64,000 bases of DNA from Pseudomonadota bacterium (GTDB lineage Bacteria > Pseudomonadota > Gammaproteobacteria > Xanthomonadales > Rhodanobacteraceae), in contig JAKAWV010000001.1 of the NCBI GenBank assembly GCA_021827205.1, positions 348,159 to 412,158 of the forward strand. Reading direction: 5' to 3'. The position numbers and the translations under genes are program-made. Under the pieces are notes generated by a model. It was given only the letters and a program-made list of their open reading frames with translations, ran no database searches and was not told the origin of the DNA. Positions 1 through 7,892 of this stretch are shown piece after piece (position 1 is the first letter of the stretch; every line of letters starts with the position of its first letter).

Positions 1-1226
1 GCTGGACGGAGGTTCTTCGACGCGAGCACTTCCCCAACGGCCAGAGCGTCATGCGTGCGCGCGGCCGCGACAAGGACCGGCGCATGGTTCTCATCGTGGA
101 CCATTACGTTCCGCAGCCTGATCGCGACGCCGGCTCGCGGACGGTGATGCAGTTCATCGACCGGTTCATCGAGCAAGGGTTCCGCGTCAAATTCTGGCCG
201 GAGAACCTGCACTTCGACCCTGTCTATGCGCCACCGCTGCTGCAGCGTGGCATCGAGGTCATGTACGGCACTGAGTACGCGGGCGGGTTCGAGCGCTGGA
301 TGCAGGAGAACGGCGCGGCGCTGGACTACATCCTACTCAGCCGCCCCCATGTCGCCTTGCAATTCATCGACATCGCGCGCAGGCACAGCGCGGCGCCTCT
401 GCTCTATTACGGACACGACATCCACCACCTGCGTCTGGATCATCAGCTTCGTCTGTCCCCGAATGACAGCGATTTGCGTCGCGAGCGGGGAAAAACCGCC
501 AGGCAGGAATTTGAAGTTTGGGCCTCTGTAGACGCTGTGTACTACCCGTCCGAGTCCGAGGTCGCTTACGTGCGCCAATGGTTGCAGGCACATGCGCCCC
601 AGGTGCGTGCCCACGAGGTGCCGGCCTATGCATACAACCTGGATGCCGAAGAGACGGTTGGCGATTTGCATGACCGCGCGGGGCTGATTTTCGTGGGAGG
701 ATTTGCCCATGGGCCGAATGTCGACGCGGCGGTCTGGTTCGTTGAGGAGGTGTTCCCCAGGCTTCTTGCCCAGAGGCCGGAGCTGAAGCTCGGCCTGGTG
801 GGCTCGAACCCGACCAACCAGGTCAAGGCCCTGCAGAGCGCGGCGGTCGAGGTCACCGGTTTCGTGTCGGACGAAGAACTCCGCCTTCGCTATACAAAGG
901 CCAGAGTGGCCATCGCTCCACTGCGATTTGGCGCTGGCGTCAAGGGCAAGGTGATCGAGGCCATGGCCCATGGGGTGCCCTGTGTCACCACGACTACCGG
1001 TGCCCAGGGCTTGGATGCCGGCGCGGACAACGCCCTGCGCGTCGGCGACATCCCCGAGGAGCAGGTGCAGATGATCCTGAACCTGCTCGCCGATGACGAG
1101 ACCTGGCGCCGGCAGGTTGCGGCGGCGCGGGATTTCGTGCGGAAGCATTACACCGCCGAGGCGCAGTGGGCAGCCCTGGCGCGGGAGATCGATCGTTCGC
1201 AGACTGTGAGGGGGGTGAGCGCATGA
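1..1226 (+). CDS. glycosyltransferase, GT4-like, 5' end outside the window
   Basis: The reading frame is open from base 3 through the first in-window Met at 51, so this is the C-terminal part of a longer, probably multi-domain glycosyltransferase. After the Met there is a segment ending in RDAGSRT, followed by a Rossmann-like C-terminal domain. About 292 residues on comes the GT4/GT1 donor-sugar motif, with FGAGVKGK followed by EAMAHGVP. Linker sequences of this kind are familiar inside large O-antigen glycosyltransferases. The stop overlaps the next start as ATGA, so it is translationally coupled to the heptose-nucleotide genes. Acceptor and donor cannot be told from sequence; transfer of heptose or rhamnose to a surface glycan is inference. 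Confidence 0.85.
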   Translation, partial: WTEVLRREHFPNGQSVMRARGRDKDRRMVLIVDHYVPQPDRDAGSRTVMQFIDRFIEQGFRVKFWPENLHFDPVYAPPLLQRGIEVMYGTEYAGGFERWMQENGAALDYILLSRPHVALQFIDIARRHSAAPLLYYGHDIHHLRLDHQLRLSPNDSDLRRERGKTARQEFEVWASVDAVYYPSESEVAYVRQWLQAHAPQVRAHEVPAYAYNLDAEETVGDLHDRAGLIFVGGFAHGPNVDAAVWFVEEVFPRLLAQRPELKLGLVGSNPTNQVKALQSAAVEVTGFVSDEELRLRYTKARVAIAPLRFGAGVKGKVIEAMAHGVPCVTTTTGAQGLDAGADNALRVGDIPEEQVQMILNLLADDETWRRQVAAARDFVRKHYTAEAQWAALAREIDRSQTVRGVSA

Positions 1227-2251
1227 TCGCGCGTGCGCGCGCGCCGCTGCGTCTGGGTCTTGCCGGCGGTGGCAGCGATGTCTCGCCGTATTGCGACCAG
1301 TTCGGCGGCCAGGTGATGAACGTCACCATCGACCGCTACGCCTACGCCATCGTGCAGCCGGGTGATGGCCGCTGCGCCTGCTTCGAGGCGCTGGATGTCC
1401 AGCACCGCGCCGAGCATGTCTGCGGCGACGAACACGCACTCAGCGGCCCGCTGCAACTGGCGCGCGGTGTGTATGCGCGCGTCTGCCGCGACTTTCTCGA
1501 TGGCAAACAGCCCTCGCTGCGCGTCACCACGTATTCCGATGCGCCACCGGGCTCGGGCCTGGGATCGTCTTCGACCATGGTGGTGGCCTTGCTGCAGGCG
1601 TTCGTCGAATACTTCGGCTTGCCGCTGGGCGAATACGAAGTCGCGCGGCTGGCGTATCAGATCGAGCGCAATGACCTGGGTTTGGCGGGCGGCAAGCAGG
1701 ACCAGTACGCCGCGACCTTCGGCGGCTTCAACTTCATGGAGTTCTACGCCAACGACCGCGTGATCGTGAACCCACTGCGCGTCAAGGACTGGGTATGGGC
1801 CGAACTGGAAGCATCCTTGGTGCTGTATTTCACTGGTGTATCGCGCGCCTCGGCGGCGATCATCGATCAGCAGTCGCGCAACGTCAGCGAGCAGAACCAG
1901 TCGTCGATCGAGGCCATGCACCGGCTCAAGGATGAAGCCGTGGCCATGAAGGAATGCGTGCTCATGGGTGATTTGAAGCGCCTGGAAGCGACCTTGCGTG
2001 CCGGCTGGGACGCCAAGAAACAAACCGCCAGCAGCATCAGCAACCCGCTGATCGAAAATATCGAGCGTGTGGCCTTCGCCAACGGCGCGCGCGCGGCGAA
2101 AATCTCCGGTGCGGGCGGCGGCGGGTTCATGATGTTCCTGTGTGGTGCCGAGGACCGGCTCACGCTCAATCGCGCCTTGCTGGAGCAAGGCGGCAGCCTG
2201 CTCGATTTCCACTTCACCCAACGTGGAGCAATGTCGTGGCGAGTCCCCTGA
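1223..2251 (+). CDS. hddA: D-glycero-alpha-D-manno-heptose 7-phosphate kinase (GHMP family)
   Basis: GHMP-family sugar kinase of 342 residues. It opens with ARAPLRLGLAGGGSD, has the ATP-binding PPGSGLGSSST loop near residue 108 and the C-terminal KISGAGGGGF motif near 293. HddA phosphorylates D-glycero-D-manno-heptose 7-phosphate at C1 in the alpha configuration, in the pathway to GDP-D-glycero-alpha-D-manno-heptose. The ATG at 1223 was chosen because it overlaps the upstream stop (ATGA) and starts exactly at the family N-terminus; a longer upstream frame exists but has no family sequence. It overlaps gmhA by 16 bp. The flanking gmhA and hddC make this assignment much firmer than the kinase fold alone. 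Confidence 0.9.
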   Translation: MIARARAPLRLGLAGGGSDVSPYCDQFGGQVMNVTIDRYAYAIVQPGDGRCACFEALDVQHRAEHVCGDEHALSGPLQLARGVYARVCRDFLDGKQPSLRVTTYSDAPPGSGLGSSSTMVVALLQAFVEYFGLPLGEYEVARLAYQIERNDLGLAGGKQDQYAATFGGFNFMEFYANDRVIVNPLRVKDWVWAELEASLVLYFTGVSRASAAIIDQQSRNVSEQNQSSIEAMHRLKDEAVAMKECVLMGDLKRLEATLRAGWDAKKQTASSISNPLIENIERVAFANGARAAKISGAGGGGFMMFLCGAEDRLTLNRALLEQGGSLLDFHFTQRGAMSWRVP

Positions 2252-2832
2252 GTGCGCGTATTGGCGCCGAGTTCGACAAGTCGCTGGGCGTGCTGCAACA
2301 CATGGCGCAGGACGCAGCGCTACACGCGCAGGTGGCCGGTGCAGTGGGTCTTGCCGTGGCGGCGCTGCGCGCCGGCAACAAGCTGCTGTTTGCCGGCAAC
2401 GGCGGCAGCGCCGCCGATGCGCAGCATTGGGCCGGCGAATTGGTGAGCCGGTTTTACTTCGATCGCTCCGGCTTGTCGGCGATCGCGCTGACCACCGACA
2501 CCAGCATCCTTACCGCCATCGGCAACGATTACGGCTACGACTACGTGTTCGCTCGCCAGATCGAAGCCTTGGCCCATGCCGGCGACGTGTTCTTCGCGAT
2601 CTCGACCTCGGGCAACTCGAAAAACATCCTGCGCGCGATCGAGGCTGCGCGCGCGCGCAGCGTCAAGACGATCGGCTTTACCGGCCAATCGGGTGGCGCG
2701 ATGGCCGAGCATTGCGCGTTGTGCTTCAAAGTGCCATCGGGCGAGACGCCGCGCATCCAGGAGGGCCACGAATTCCTCGGGCACTTGCTGTGCGGTTTGA
2801 TCGAGCATGAGATGTTCGGGCAGGACCGATGA
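2236..2832 (+). CDS. gmhA: phosphoheptose isomerase (SIS domain)
   Basis: Isomerises sedoheptulose 7-phosphate to D-glycero-D-manno-heptose 7-phosphate, the first step of heptose nucleotide synthesis, in the cytosol. The 198-residue protein is family length and carries the SIS-domain phosphate-binding loop GNGGSAADAQH near residue 55 and the STSGNSKN segment near 125. The start is a GTG at 2236, decided by a good Shine-Dalgarno GGAG at 2225-2228 with a 7-nt gap; upstream ATGs in the frame lie inside hddA and give no family sequence. The stop overlaps hddC as ATGA. A second gmhA serving LPS core heptose may exist elsewhere in the genome. Confidence 0.92.
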   Translation: MASPLSARIGAEFDKSLGVLQHMAQDAALHAQVAGAVGLAVAALRAGNKLLFAGNGGSAADAQHWAGELVSRFYFDRSGLSAIALTTDTSILTAIGNDYGYDYVFARQIEALAHAGDVFFAISTSGNSKNILRAIEAARARSVKTIGFTGQSGGAMAEHCALCFKVPSGETPRIQEGHEFLGHLLCGLIEHEMFGQDR

Positions 2833-3575
2833 CCGACACGGCGATCATCCTCGCGGGTGGCCTCGGCACGCGCCTGCGCGGCGTGATCGGCGAGGTACCC
2901 AAGCCCTTGGCTCCTGTACAAGGGCGGCCGTTCATTGCCTGGCAATTGGATCTGCTCGCCACACAGGGTATCGAGACGGTCGTGTTGGCGACGGGGTATC
3001 GCGCCGCGATGTTCCGCGACGCCCTGGGGGAGGACTGGCACGGCATGCGGCTCGTGCATGCGCCCGAGCCCGAGCCCTTGGGAACAGGGGGCGCCATGGC
3101 CCATGCTGCGGCCCTCGTGCCGGACCGGGACGTGCTGGCGTTGAATGGCGACACATACATGCGCATCGACGTGGCCGACTTTGCCGCGAGCATGCAGCAG
3201 CAACAGGCATGGGCGGGCATTTCGCTGGCACAGGTGCCCGACACGGCCCGTTACGGTGCCCTGTACGTGGCGGATGGGCGCATTCTCGCCATGCACGAAA
3301 AAGGGCCTGCCGGCCGCCCCGGCCTGATCAACGGCGGCTGGTACTGGCTGAGCGCCCAGGCGCTGCAGGCGTTGCCGGTCGGGCAGGCCTATTCGTTCGA
3401 ACGCGACGTGTTGCCTGGCTGGCTTGATCAACACCGTGTGCTGGCTTACACCGGCGCCGAGGATTTCATTGACATCGGCGTGCCTGGCGATTACGCCAAG
3501 GCGCAACGTCGGGTGCTGGTTTCCCTGCCACCATCGGACGACACCCGGAACATTCCAACCGGCGAACGCGCATGA
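2829..3575 (+). CDS. hddC: D-glycero-alpha-D-manno-heptose 1-phosphate guanylyltransferase
   Basis: Nucleotidyltransferase of 248 residues. The signature ILAGGLGTRLR lies near residues 7-17, a KPLAPV segment follows, and LNGDTYM near residue 105 supplies the metal-binding Asp. Between hddA-gmhA and the glycan genes the best assignment is HddC, which charges heptose 1-phosphate with GTP to give GDP-D-glycero-alpha-D-manno-heptose. Sequence alone would also allow a mannose-1-phosphate or glucose-1-phosphate transferase, so context carries the call. The pathway also needs the bisphosphatase GmhB, which is not in this window and may come from the LPS-core pathway. The stop overlaps the next start (ATGA). 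Confidence 0.82.
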   Translation: MTDTAIILAGGLGTRLRGVIGEVPKPLAPVQGRPFIAWQLDLLATQGIETVVLATGYRAAMFRDALGEDWHGMRLVHAPEPEPLGTGGAMAHAAALVPDRDVLALNGDTYMRIDVADFAASMQQQQAWAGISLAQVPDTARYGALYVADGRILAMHEKGPAGRPGLINGGWYWLSAQALQALPVGQAYSFERDVLPGWLDQHRVLAYTGAEDFIDIGVPGDYAKAQRRVLVSLPPSDDTRNIPTGERA

Positions 3576-4000
3576 AACCGCCTTACAAAGCCATCGTTCT
3601 TCTGCCCGCCGCAGCGCTGCTGCTGGCGGCGTGCCAGCATTCCTCGCAGGAGACTGCCGCGCCGGCTTCTTCGGCTAAGTCGGCACCTGCCGCCACCGCC
3701 ACCGCACCGGCCACTGCCGGTGTGCTCAGCGTGACGCCATCGAGCATGGCGGCCTGCGATCCCGCCGCGCTGGCCGACGTGCACTGGAATGCCAGCCGGC
3801 ACGCCGGCGTGAACACCGTGCAGATTTATATTGGCACCGGCAGCAGCGAGAAGCTGTTTGCCGAAGGCGGTGCCACGGGTGATGCCAAGACCGGCCCCTG
3901 GGTGCACCCGGGCACGGTGTTCACCGCCAAGGCCACGGACAGCGGCAAGATGCTGGGCATGGTGACGGTTGCCGGCCCGACTTGCCCGAGCGCAGGCTGA
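3572..4000 (+). CDS. small lipoprotein sharing a domain with the downstream GT-C protein
   Basis: 142 residues with a lipoprotein signal peptide: charged start, hydrophobic stretch and lipobox LLAAC, so Cys21 would be acylated. A low-complexity Ala/Ser/Thr linker follows, then a compact domain of about 85 residues. Its core (KLFAEGGATGDAKTG, then PWVHPGTVF) is clearly related to the C-terminal domain of the membrane protein encoded at 4951-6921. Both copies are bracketed by cysteines that could form a disulfide. It starts on the hddC stop (ATGA), so it belongs to the polysaccharide operon. Function is unknown; a periplasmic or outer-membrane glycan-binding or accessory role is inference only. 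Confidence 0.8.
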   Translation: MKPPYKAIVLLPAAALLLAACQHSSQETAAPASSAKSAPAATATAPATAGVLSVTPSSMAACDPAALADVHWNASRHAGVNTVQIYIGTGSSEKLFAEGGATGDAKTGPWVHPGTVFTAKATDSGKMLGMVTVAGPTCPSAG

Positions 4001-4004
4001 AACC

Positions 4005-4922
4005 TTGCCTTCTGGAACACAGTGCCCGATCTGTGAGTGCATCGCGCACGTGCTGACCGTGCGCGAGCGGATCCAGTATTTCGAATGTGAAGGCTGTGGC
4101 TCACTGTTTGCGGAACCCGACTTTCTGCAGCAGGTTGAGCAAGGCAGCATCCGCAACTACGAGGAAGCCTACTGGCAGGATGAACTGAAGGCGGCGCGCG
4201 AGCGGTCGTACGGCTCGTCACTCGCGCGCGTGGCCGAGGTGTTCTATTACGCGCGCCGGTCCATCGCACGCTTCGTTGATATCGGCACCGGACCTGGCTA
4301 TTTGCTGGATGCTTTGCAGGAACTGATGCCCGAACTGGCGGGCATGTTTTATGGCGTCGAGCTGTGTCCGCCGCCAGTCGAGTATCGCAGCAGGCACGCC
4401 AACTACGTCGTCGGGATGTTGGGTGATCTGGACGGCTTGTTCGATGGCGGCACGTGCATCGAAGTAATCGAGCACCTGACGCCGGCGCAATTGCGCGGCC
4501 TGGCCCGCCAACTCGCGGATAAAAGCGCGCCAGGCGCCTGCTTCTATATCGGTTCCGGTCAGCCCGAGTACGTCAAGAAGGAGGATCCGGACTACCTCGA
4601 CCCGCACCGCCGCGGGCATGTCGTCTCGTATTCGGTCGAGGCGTTGCGAAGTCTGTTTGGTGCAACAGGAATGAACGTGACGCCGTTGTATGGACGCACG
4701 TGGGCGGTCCTGGTCGAAAAGGGGATACCAGCGTCAGCCAACGCGGAGCAACTCGAAAGCCGGCTGTGGACTGCGGACCAACGCAATCTGGAGCGCCTGG
4801 GCAATACTCGGTTCGGTCCAATGTTTCTCGGCATGGGTCTGGAATCGGCAAGGTGTTACGCCAATGTGGACATCGCCGAACAGCGCACGCGGTGGGCGCT
4901 GTCGCTGCAGCGCTCGAAATGA
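4005..4922 (+). CDS. SAM-dependent methyltransferase with N-terminal zinc ribbon
   Basis: About 305 residues. The N-terminus has two Cys-x2-Cys pairs (CPIC and CEGC) separated by about 20 residues, typical of a zinc ribbon. A class I methyltransferase domain follows, with motif I VDIGTGPGYLL near residue 90 and an acidic post-I/motif II region EVIEHL. Such proteins occur in O-antigen and capsule loci, where they methylate sugars or sugar nucleotides. The start is uncertain: TTG 4005 keeps the zinc ribbon and gives no overlap, while TTG 3969 would add 12 residues and overlap the lipoprotein gene. No ATG or GTG start retains the first Cys pair. Substrate unknown. Confidence 0.8.
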   Translation: MPSGTQCPICECIAHVLTVRERIQYFECEGCGSLFAEPDFLQQVEQGSIRNYEEAYWQDELKAARERSYGSSLARVAEVFYYARRSIARFVDIGTGPGYLLDALQELMPELAGMFYGVELCPPPVEYRSRHANYVVGMLGDLDGLFDGGTCIEVIEHLTPAQLRGLARQLADKSAPGACFYIGSGQPEYVKKEDPDYLDPHRRGHVVSYSVEALRSLFGATGMNVTPLYGRTWAVLVEKGIPASANAEQLESRLWTADQRNLERLGNTRFGPMFLGMGLESARCYANVDIAEQRTRWALSLQRSK

Positions 4923-4950
4923 ACTGCGCATACTCAAATCATGAGCAGAT

Positions 4951-6921
4951 ATGACTCCCAACTTCACTAGCCAGATCCGGCGCTGGCTGCTGGAAATCGC
5001 ACTGCTGTTGGCGGCGATTGCGTTCGCCATGCTGCTTTCATGGGCGCGCGGTCAGGATGCCAATTGGGATTTGCTGAACTACCACCTTTACAACGCATGG
5101 GCGCTGCTTGGCGATGTGCCCAACCATTTCGCTGCGAGTATTCAGGGCTATTTCGATCCCTATCTGGACGTGCCCTATTACGTGCTGGCCACTGGCCTGC
5201 TCGCGCAGCATCCGCAAATCCTGCAGGCATTGGCAGGCATTCCCTATGGCGTGTTGCTGTTCGAGATTGGACTGCTGGCGCGCCTGGTGGTTGCCGAACT
5301 GGCGCTTGAACGGACTTGGCAGCGCGTTCTGCTGATCGCCTGGATGGTGGTGCTGGCAGGCACTGGCGTATCGATCTGGATCCAGATAGGCACCACCACC
5401 AATGAAATCACCGTCGCCGCCGTCGTCATGGCGGGTGTGCTGCTGTTGGCGCAGGGTGCTGGATTGCAGGAGTTGCCTCGCCGGACGCTGCTGCGCGCCG
5501 CGCTGGTAGGCGCGGCACTGGGTCTGGCGACTGGCTTGAAGCTGACCGCCGGCGTCTATCTTCCGGCTGCCGGAATCTATTATCTGTTCTCCGGCGGAGC
5601 GCCAATGCAACGCCTGAAGCGTGCGGCGGTGTACAGCAGCGCCGCGCTCGCTATGGCGGCACTCAGTTATGGGCCGTGGGGCTGGCATCTGTACCAGACC
5701 ACCGGCAATCCGTTCTTCCCGATGTTTAACGATATCTTCCATTCGCCGCTGGCCGCGATCGCCTCGACTGGGCGGGATGTGCGGTTCATGCCGAAGGATT
5801 GGTTGCAATGGATTTTCTACCCTTTCTACTGGCTCGATTCTGGTCGCTCGACGGTCTATGAGTATCCGTTTCGCGACGCGCGCTACGCGCTGTTCTTCGT
5901 TATTTTGACGTCGTTTCTAATTGCGGGGCTTGCCTCACGTGCGCGCAAACGCCCCCCGCCCAGGCTGCAAGCGCTGCTGGTCTTTGCGGTGGCAGCGTAC
6001 GTCGTCTGGTTGGCGATGTTTTCGATCTTGCGCTATTCCATCGTCATCGAGATCGTCATGAGCGTGGCCGCGCTGACGATGCTGCAGTTGCTGCTTCCTT
6101 GCGCGTGGCGGGTGGTCAGGCTGGCCGTTGCAGGCGTCGTCGTCTTGGTGATCGTTGGCTATGGCAAAAGTACGGTTCTTCCCTCCGTCACCTATGCTCG
6201 GAGCACATTCCAGACCACGCCGATCAACCTGCCATCAGATGCTTTGGTACTTCTGGCCAATCAGCCGATGGGTATTTTGGCACCGCTGCTGGCGCAGCAG
6301 CACGCCAATCTGGCTTTTGCCGGTATTCCATCGGCATTCGGCGCGGGTGGATGGATGAATCGGGACTTCTACTCATATGGCGTGGGTAGATCGTTGCGCC
6401 AGTTGTTGCGTGTGCACAGCAACCATCTCTATGCCGCCTATTACGTGGATCGTATCCCGGTTTTCGCCGGACTGCAGGCGTTCGGCGTCGCGGTGGATTT
6501 CGACCGCTGCCAGAACCTGACCACGAACATCACGCCCGATGTACGCATCTGCCAGGCCTGGCTCAACAAAGAGGCTGCAAGCGCCGCCCCCCGTAGTTTC
6601 CGGCTTGTCGCCGATGTGAGCGCGCGTGCGACAAGCGTGCTGCATGTCGCGTGGCTGGATAACCCGTGCAGCGCTTCCACATCTTACGGGCGTGCACGTT
6701 TTGCTTGGCATGCGAAGGAACAAGCTGGTGCTACCCGGCTTGAGGTACAGACGCATCCCGGCGCGGGTGCATTGTTCGCGGCTGGCGGTGCTACGGGTGA
6801 CGCCGAGACCGGCCACTGGGTGCGCGCAGGGCAGGTGTTTACCCTGCGATCCGATGTTGGCGTTGTGCTTGCATCGGCACATATTCGCTATATCCCATGC
6901 AAGGAGGCCGCAAAGCCATGA
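4951..6921 (+). CDS. polytopic membrane protein, GT-C glycosyltransferase-like, with C-terminal accessory domain
   Basis: 656 residues with many hydrophobic segments over the first 450 or so. An early periplasmic loop carries NWDLLNYH, an acidic motif near the first TM typical of GT-C transferases that use lipid-linked donors, although the family is not characterised to my knowledge. A soluble segment follows. The last 90 or so residues (core ALFAAGGATGDAETG, then HWVRAGQVF) repeat the domain of the upstream lipoprotein at 3572-4000. It probably transfers a sugar on the periplasmic face, with the tail acting as a docking or glycan-binding module; that is inference. The stop overlaps the next gene as ATGA. 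Confidence 0.72.
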   Translation: MTPNFTSQIRRWLLEIALLLAAIAFAMLLSWARGQDANWDLLNYHLYNAWALLGDVPNHFAASIQGYFDPYLDVPYYVLATGLLAQHPQILQALAGIPYGVLLFEIGLLARLVVAELALERTWQRVLLIAWMVVLAGTGVSIWIQIGTTTNEITVAAVVMAGVLLLAQGAGLQELPRRTLLRAALVGAALGLATGLKLTAGVYLPAAGIYYLFSGGAPMQRLKRAAVYSSAALAMAALSYGPWGWHLYQTTGNPFFPMFNDIFHSPLAAIASTGRDVRFMPKDWLQWIFYPFYWLDSGRSTVYEYPFRDARYALFFVILTSFLIAGLASRARKRPPPRLQALLVFAVAAYVVWLAMFSILRYSIVIEIVMSVAALTMLQLLLPCAWRVVRLAVAGVVVLVIVGYGKSTVLPSVTYARSTFQTTPINLPSDALVLLANQPMGILAPLLAQQHANLAFAGIPSAFGAGGWMNRDFYSYGVGRSLRQLLRVHSNHLYAAYYVDRIPVFAGLQAFGVAVDFDRCQNLTTNITPDVRICQAWLNKEAASAAPRSFRLVADVSARATSVLHVAWLDNPCSASTSYGRARFAWHAKEQAGATRLEVQTHPGAGALFAAGGATGDAETGHWVRAGQVFTLRSDVGVVLASAHIRYIPCKEAAKP

Positions 6922-7844
6922 CTGTACGTATCGCAGTGTTGATTCCCTGCTACAACGAGGAAGTCGCAATCGGCGATGTCGTGCGCGATTTCTGCCGCGT
7001 CCTGCCCGATGCGCGGATCTACGTCTACGACAACAACTCGCATGATGGCACCGCGCGCGTGGCAGCCGCAGCCGGCGCCACGGTGCATTCGGAAACACGT
7101 CAGGGCAAAGGTCATGTCGTGCGCCGCATGTTCCGTGACATCGAGGCGGACTGGTACGTCATGGTCGACGGAGACGCCACCTATGACGCGGCCATAGCGC
7201 CGGCGATGCTGCGCCTGGCGATGGATGGCCCCTGCGATCTGGTCAATTGCGTGCGCCGCGAGACCGAGCAGAATGCCTACCGCGACGGTCATCGTTGGGG
7301 CAACCGCGTGCTCACCGGCACGGTCCAGCATATTTTTGGCGATCAAGTGCAGGACATGCTCTCGGGCTACAAGATCTTCTCGCGCCGGTTCGTCAAGTCG
7401 TTCCCGGTGTTGTCCGTGGGCTTCGATATCGAGACGGAACTGGCCATCCATGCGCTGGAACTGGCGATGCCGGTGGCGCACCTGGAAGGCGATTACCGTG
7501 GGCGCCCGCCCGGCTCACAGAGCAAGCTGCGCACCTATCGCGACGGCTGGCGCATCCTGCGGCTGATCGTGCGCATGGTGCGCCACGAACGGCCGATGCT
7601 GTTTTTCGGTGTGATCGCGCTGCTATTGGCGCTGCTGTCGATGGGGCTGGGCACGCCGGTGGTGCTGCACTACTTGGCCACGGGGTTGGTGCCGCGCTTT
7701 CCCACAGCGTTCCTGGCACTCGGCATCATGGTTCTGGCGGCACTTTCGCTGACCACGGGCGTGGTGCTCGACACGGTATCGCGCGGCCGCCGCGAGCTGC
7801 GCATGCTCGTATATTTGCAGTATCCGATTCGCGCAGTTGAATAG
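6918..7844 (+). CDS. family 2 glycosyltransferase, dolichol-phosphate mannosyltransferase-like
   Basis: 308 residues. The GT2 catalytic domain starts VLIPCYNEE, with the DNNSHDGT segment and the DGDATYD metal-binding Asp pair near residue 85-90. Two hydrophobic helices near the C-terminus (about 220-245 and 260-290) should anchor it in the inner membrane. Proteins of this type usually make polyprenyl-phosphate sugars, which are the donors used by GT-C enzymes. Its direct coupling (ATGA) to the GT-C protein upstream fits a pair: this enzyme charges the lipid carrier and the GT-C protein uses it. Sugar identity cannot be read from the sequence. Confidence 0.85.
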   Translation: MTVRIAVLIPCYNEEVAIGDVVRDFCRVLPDARIYVYDNNSHDGTARVAAAAGATVHSETRQGKGHVVRRMFRDIEADWYVMVDGDATYDAAIAPAMLRLAMDGPCDLVNCVRRETEQNAYRDGHRWGNRVLTGTVQHIFGDQVQDMLSGYKIFSRRFVKSFPVLSVGFDIETELAIHALELAMPVAHLEGDYRGRPPGSQSKLRTYRDGWRILRLIVRMVRHERPMLFFGVIALLLALLSMGLGTPVVLHYLATGLVPRFPTAFLALGIMVLAALSLTTGVVLDTVSRGRRELRMLVYLQYPIRAVE

Positions 7845-7892
7845 CAGTAGCACTTGCCGGCATGCTTTCGGACATGTTCCGATCTGAGCCGC

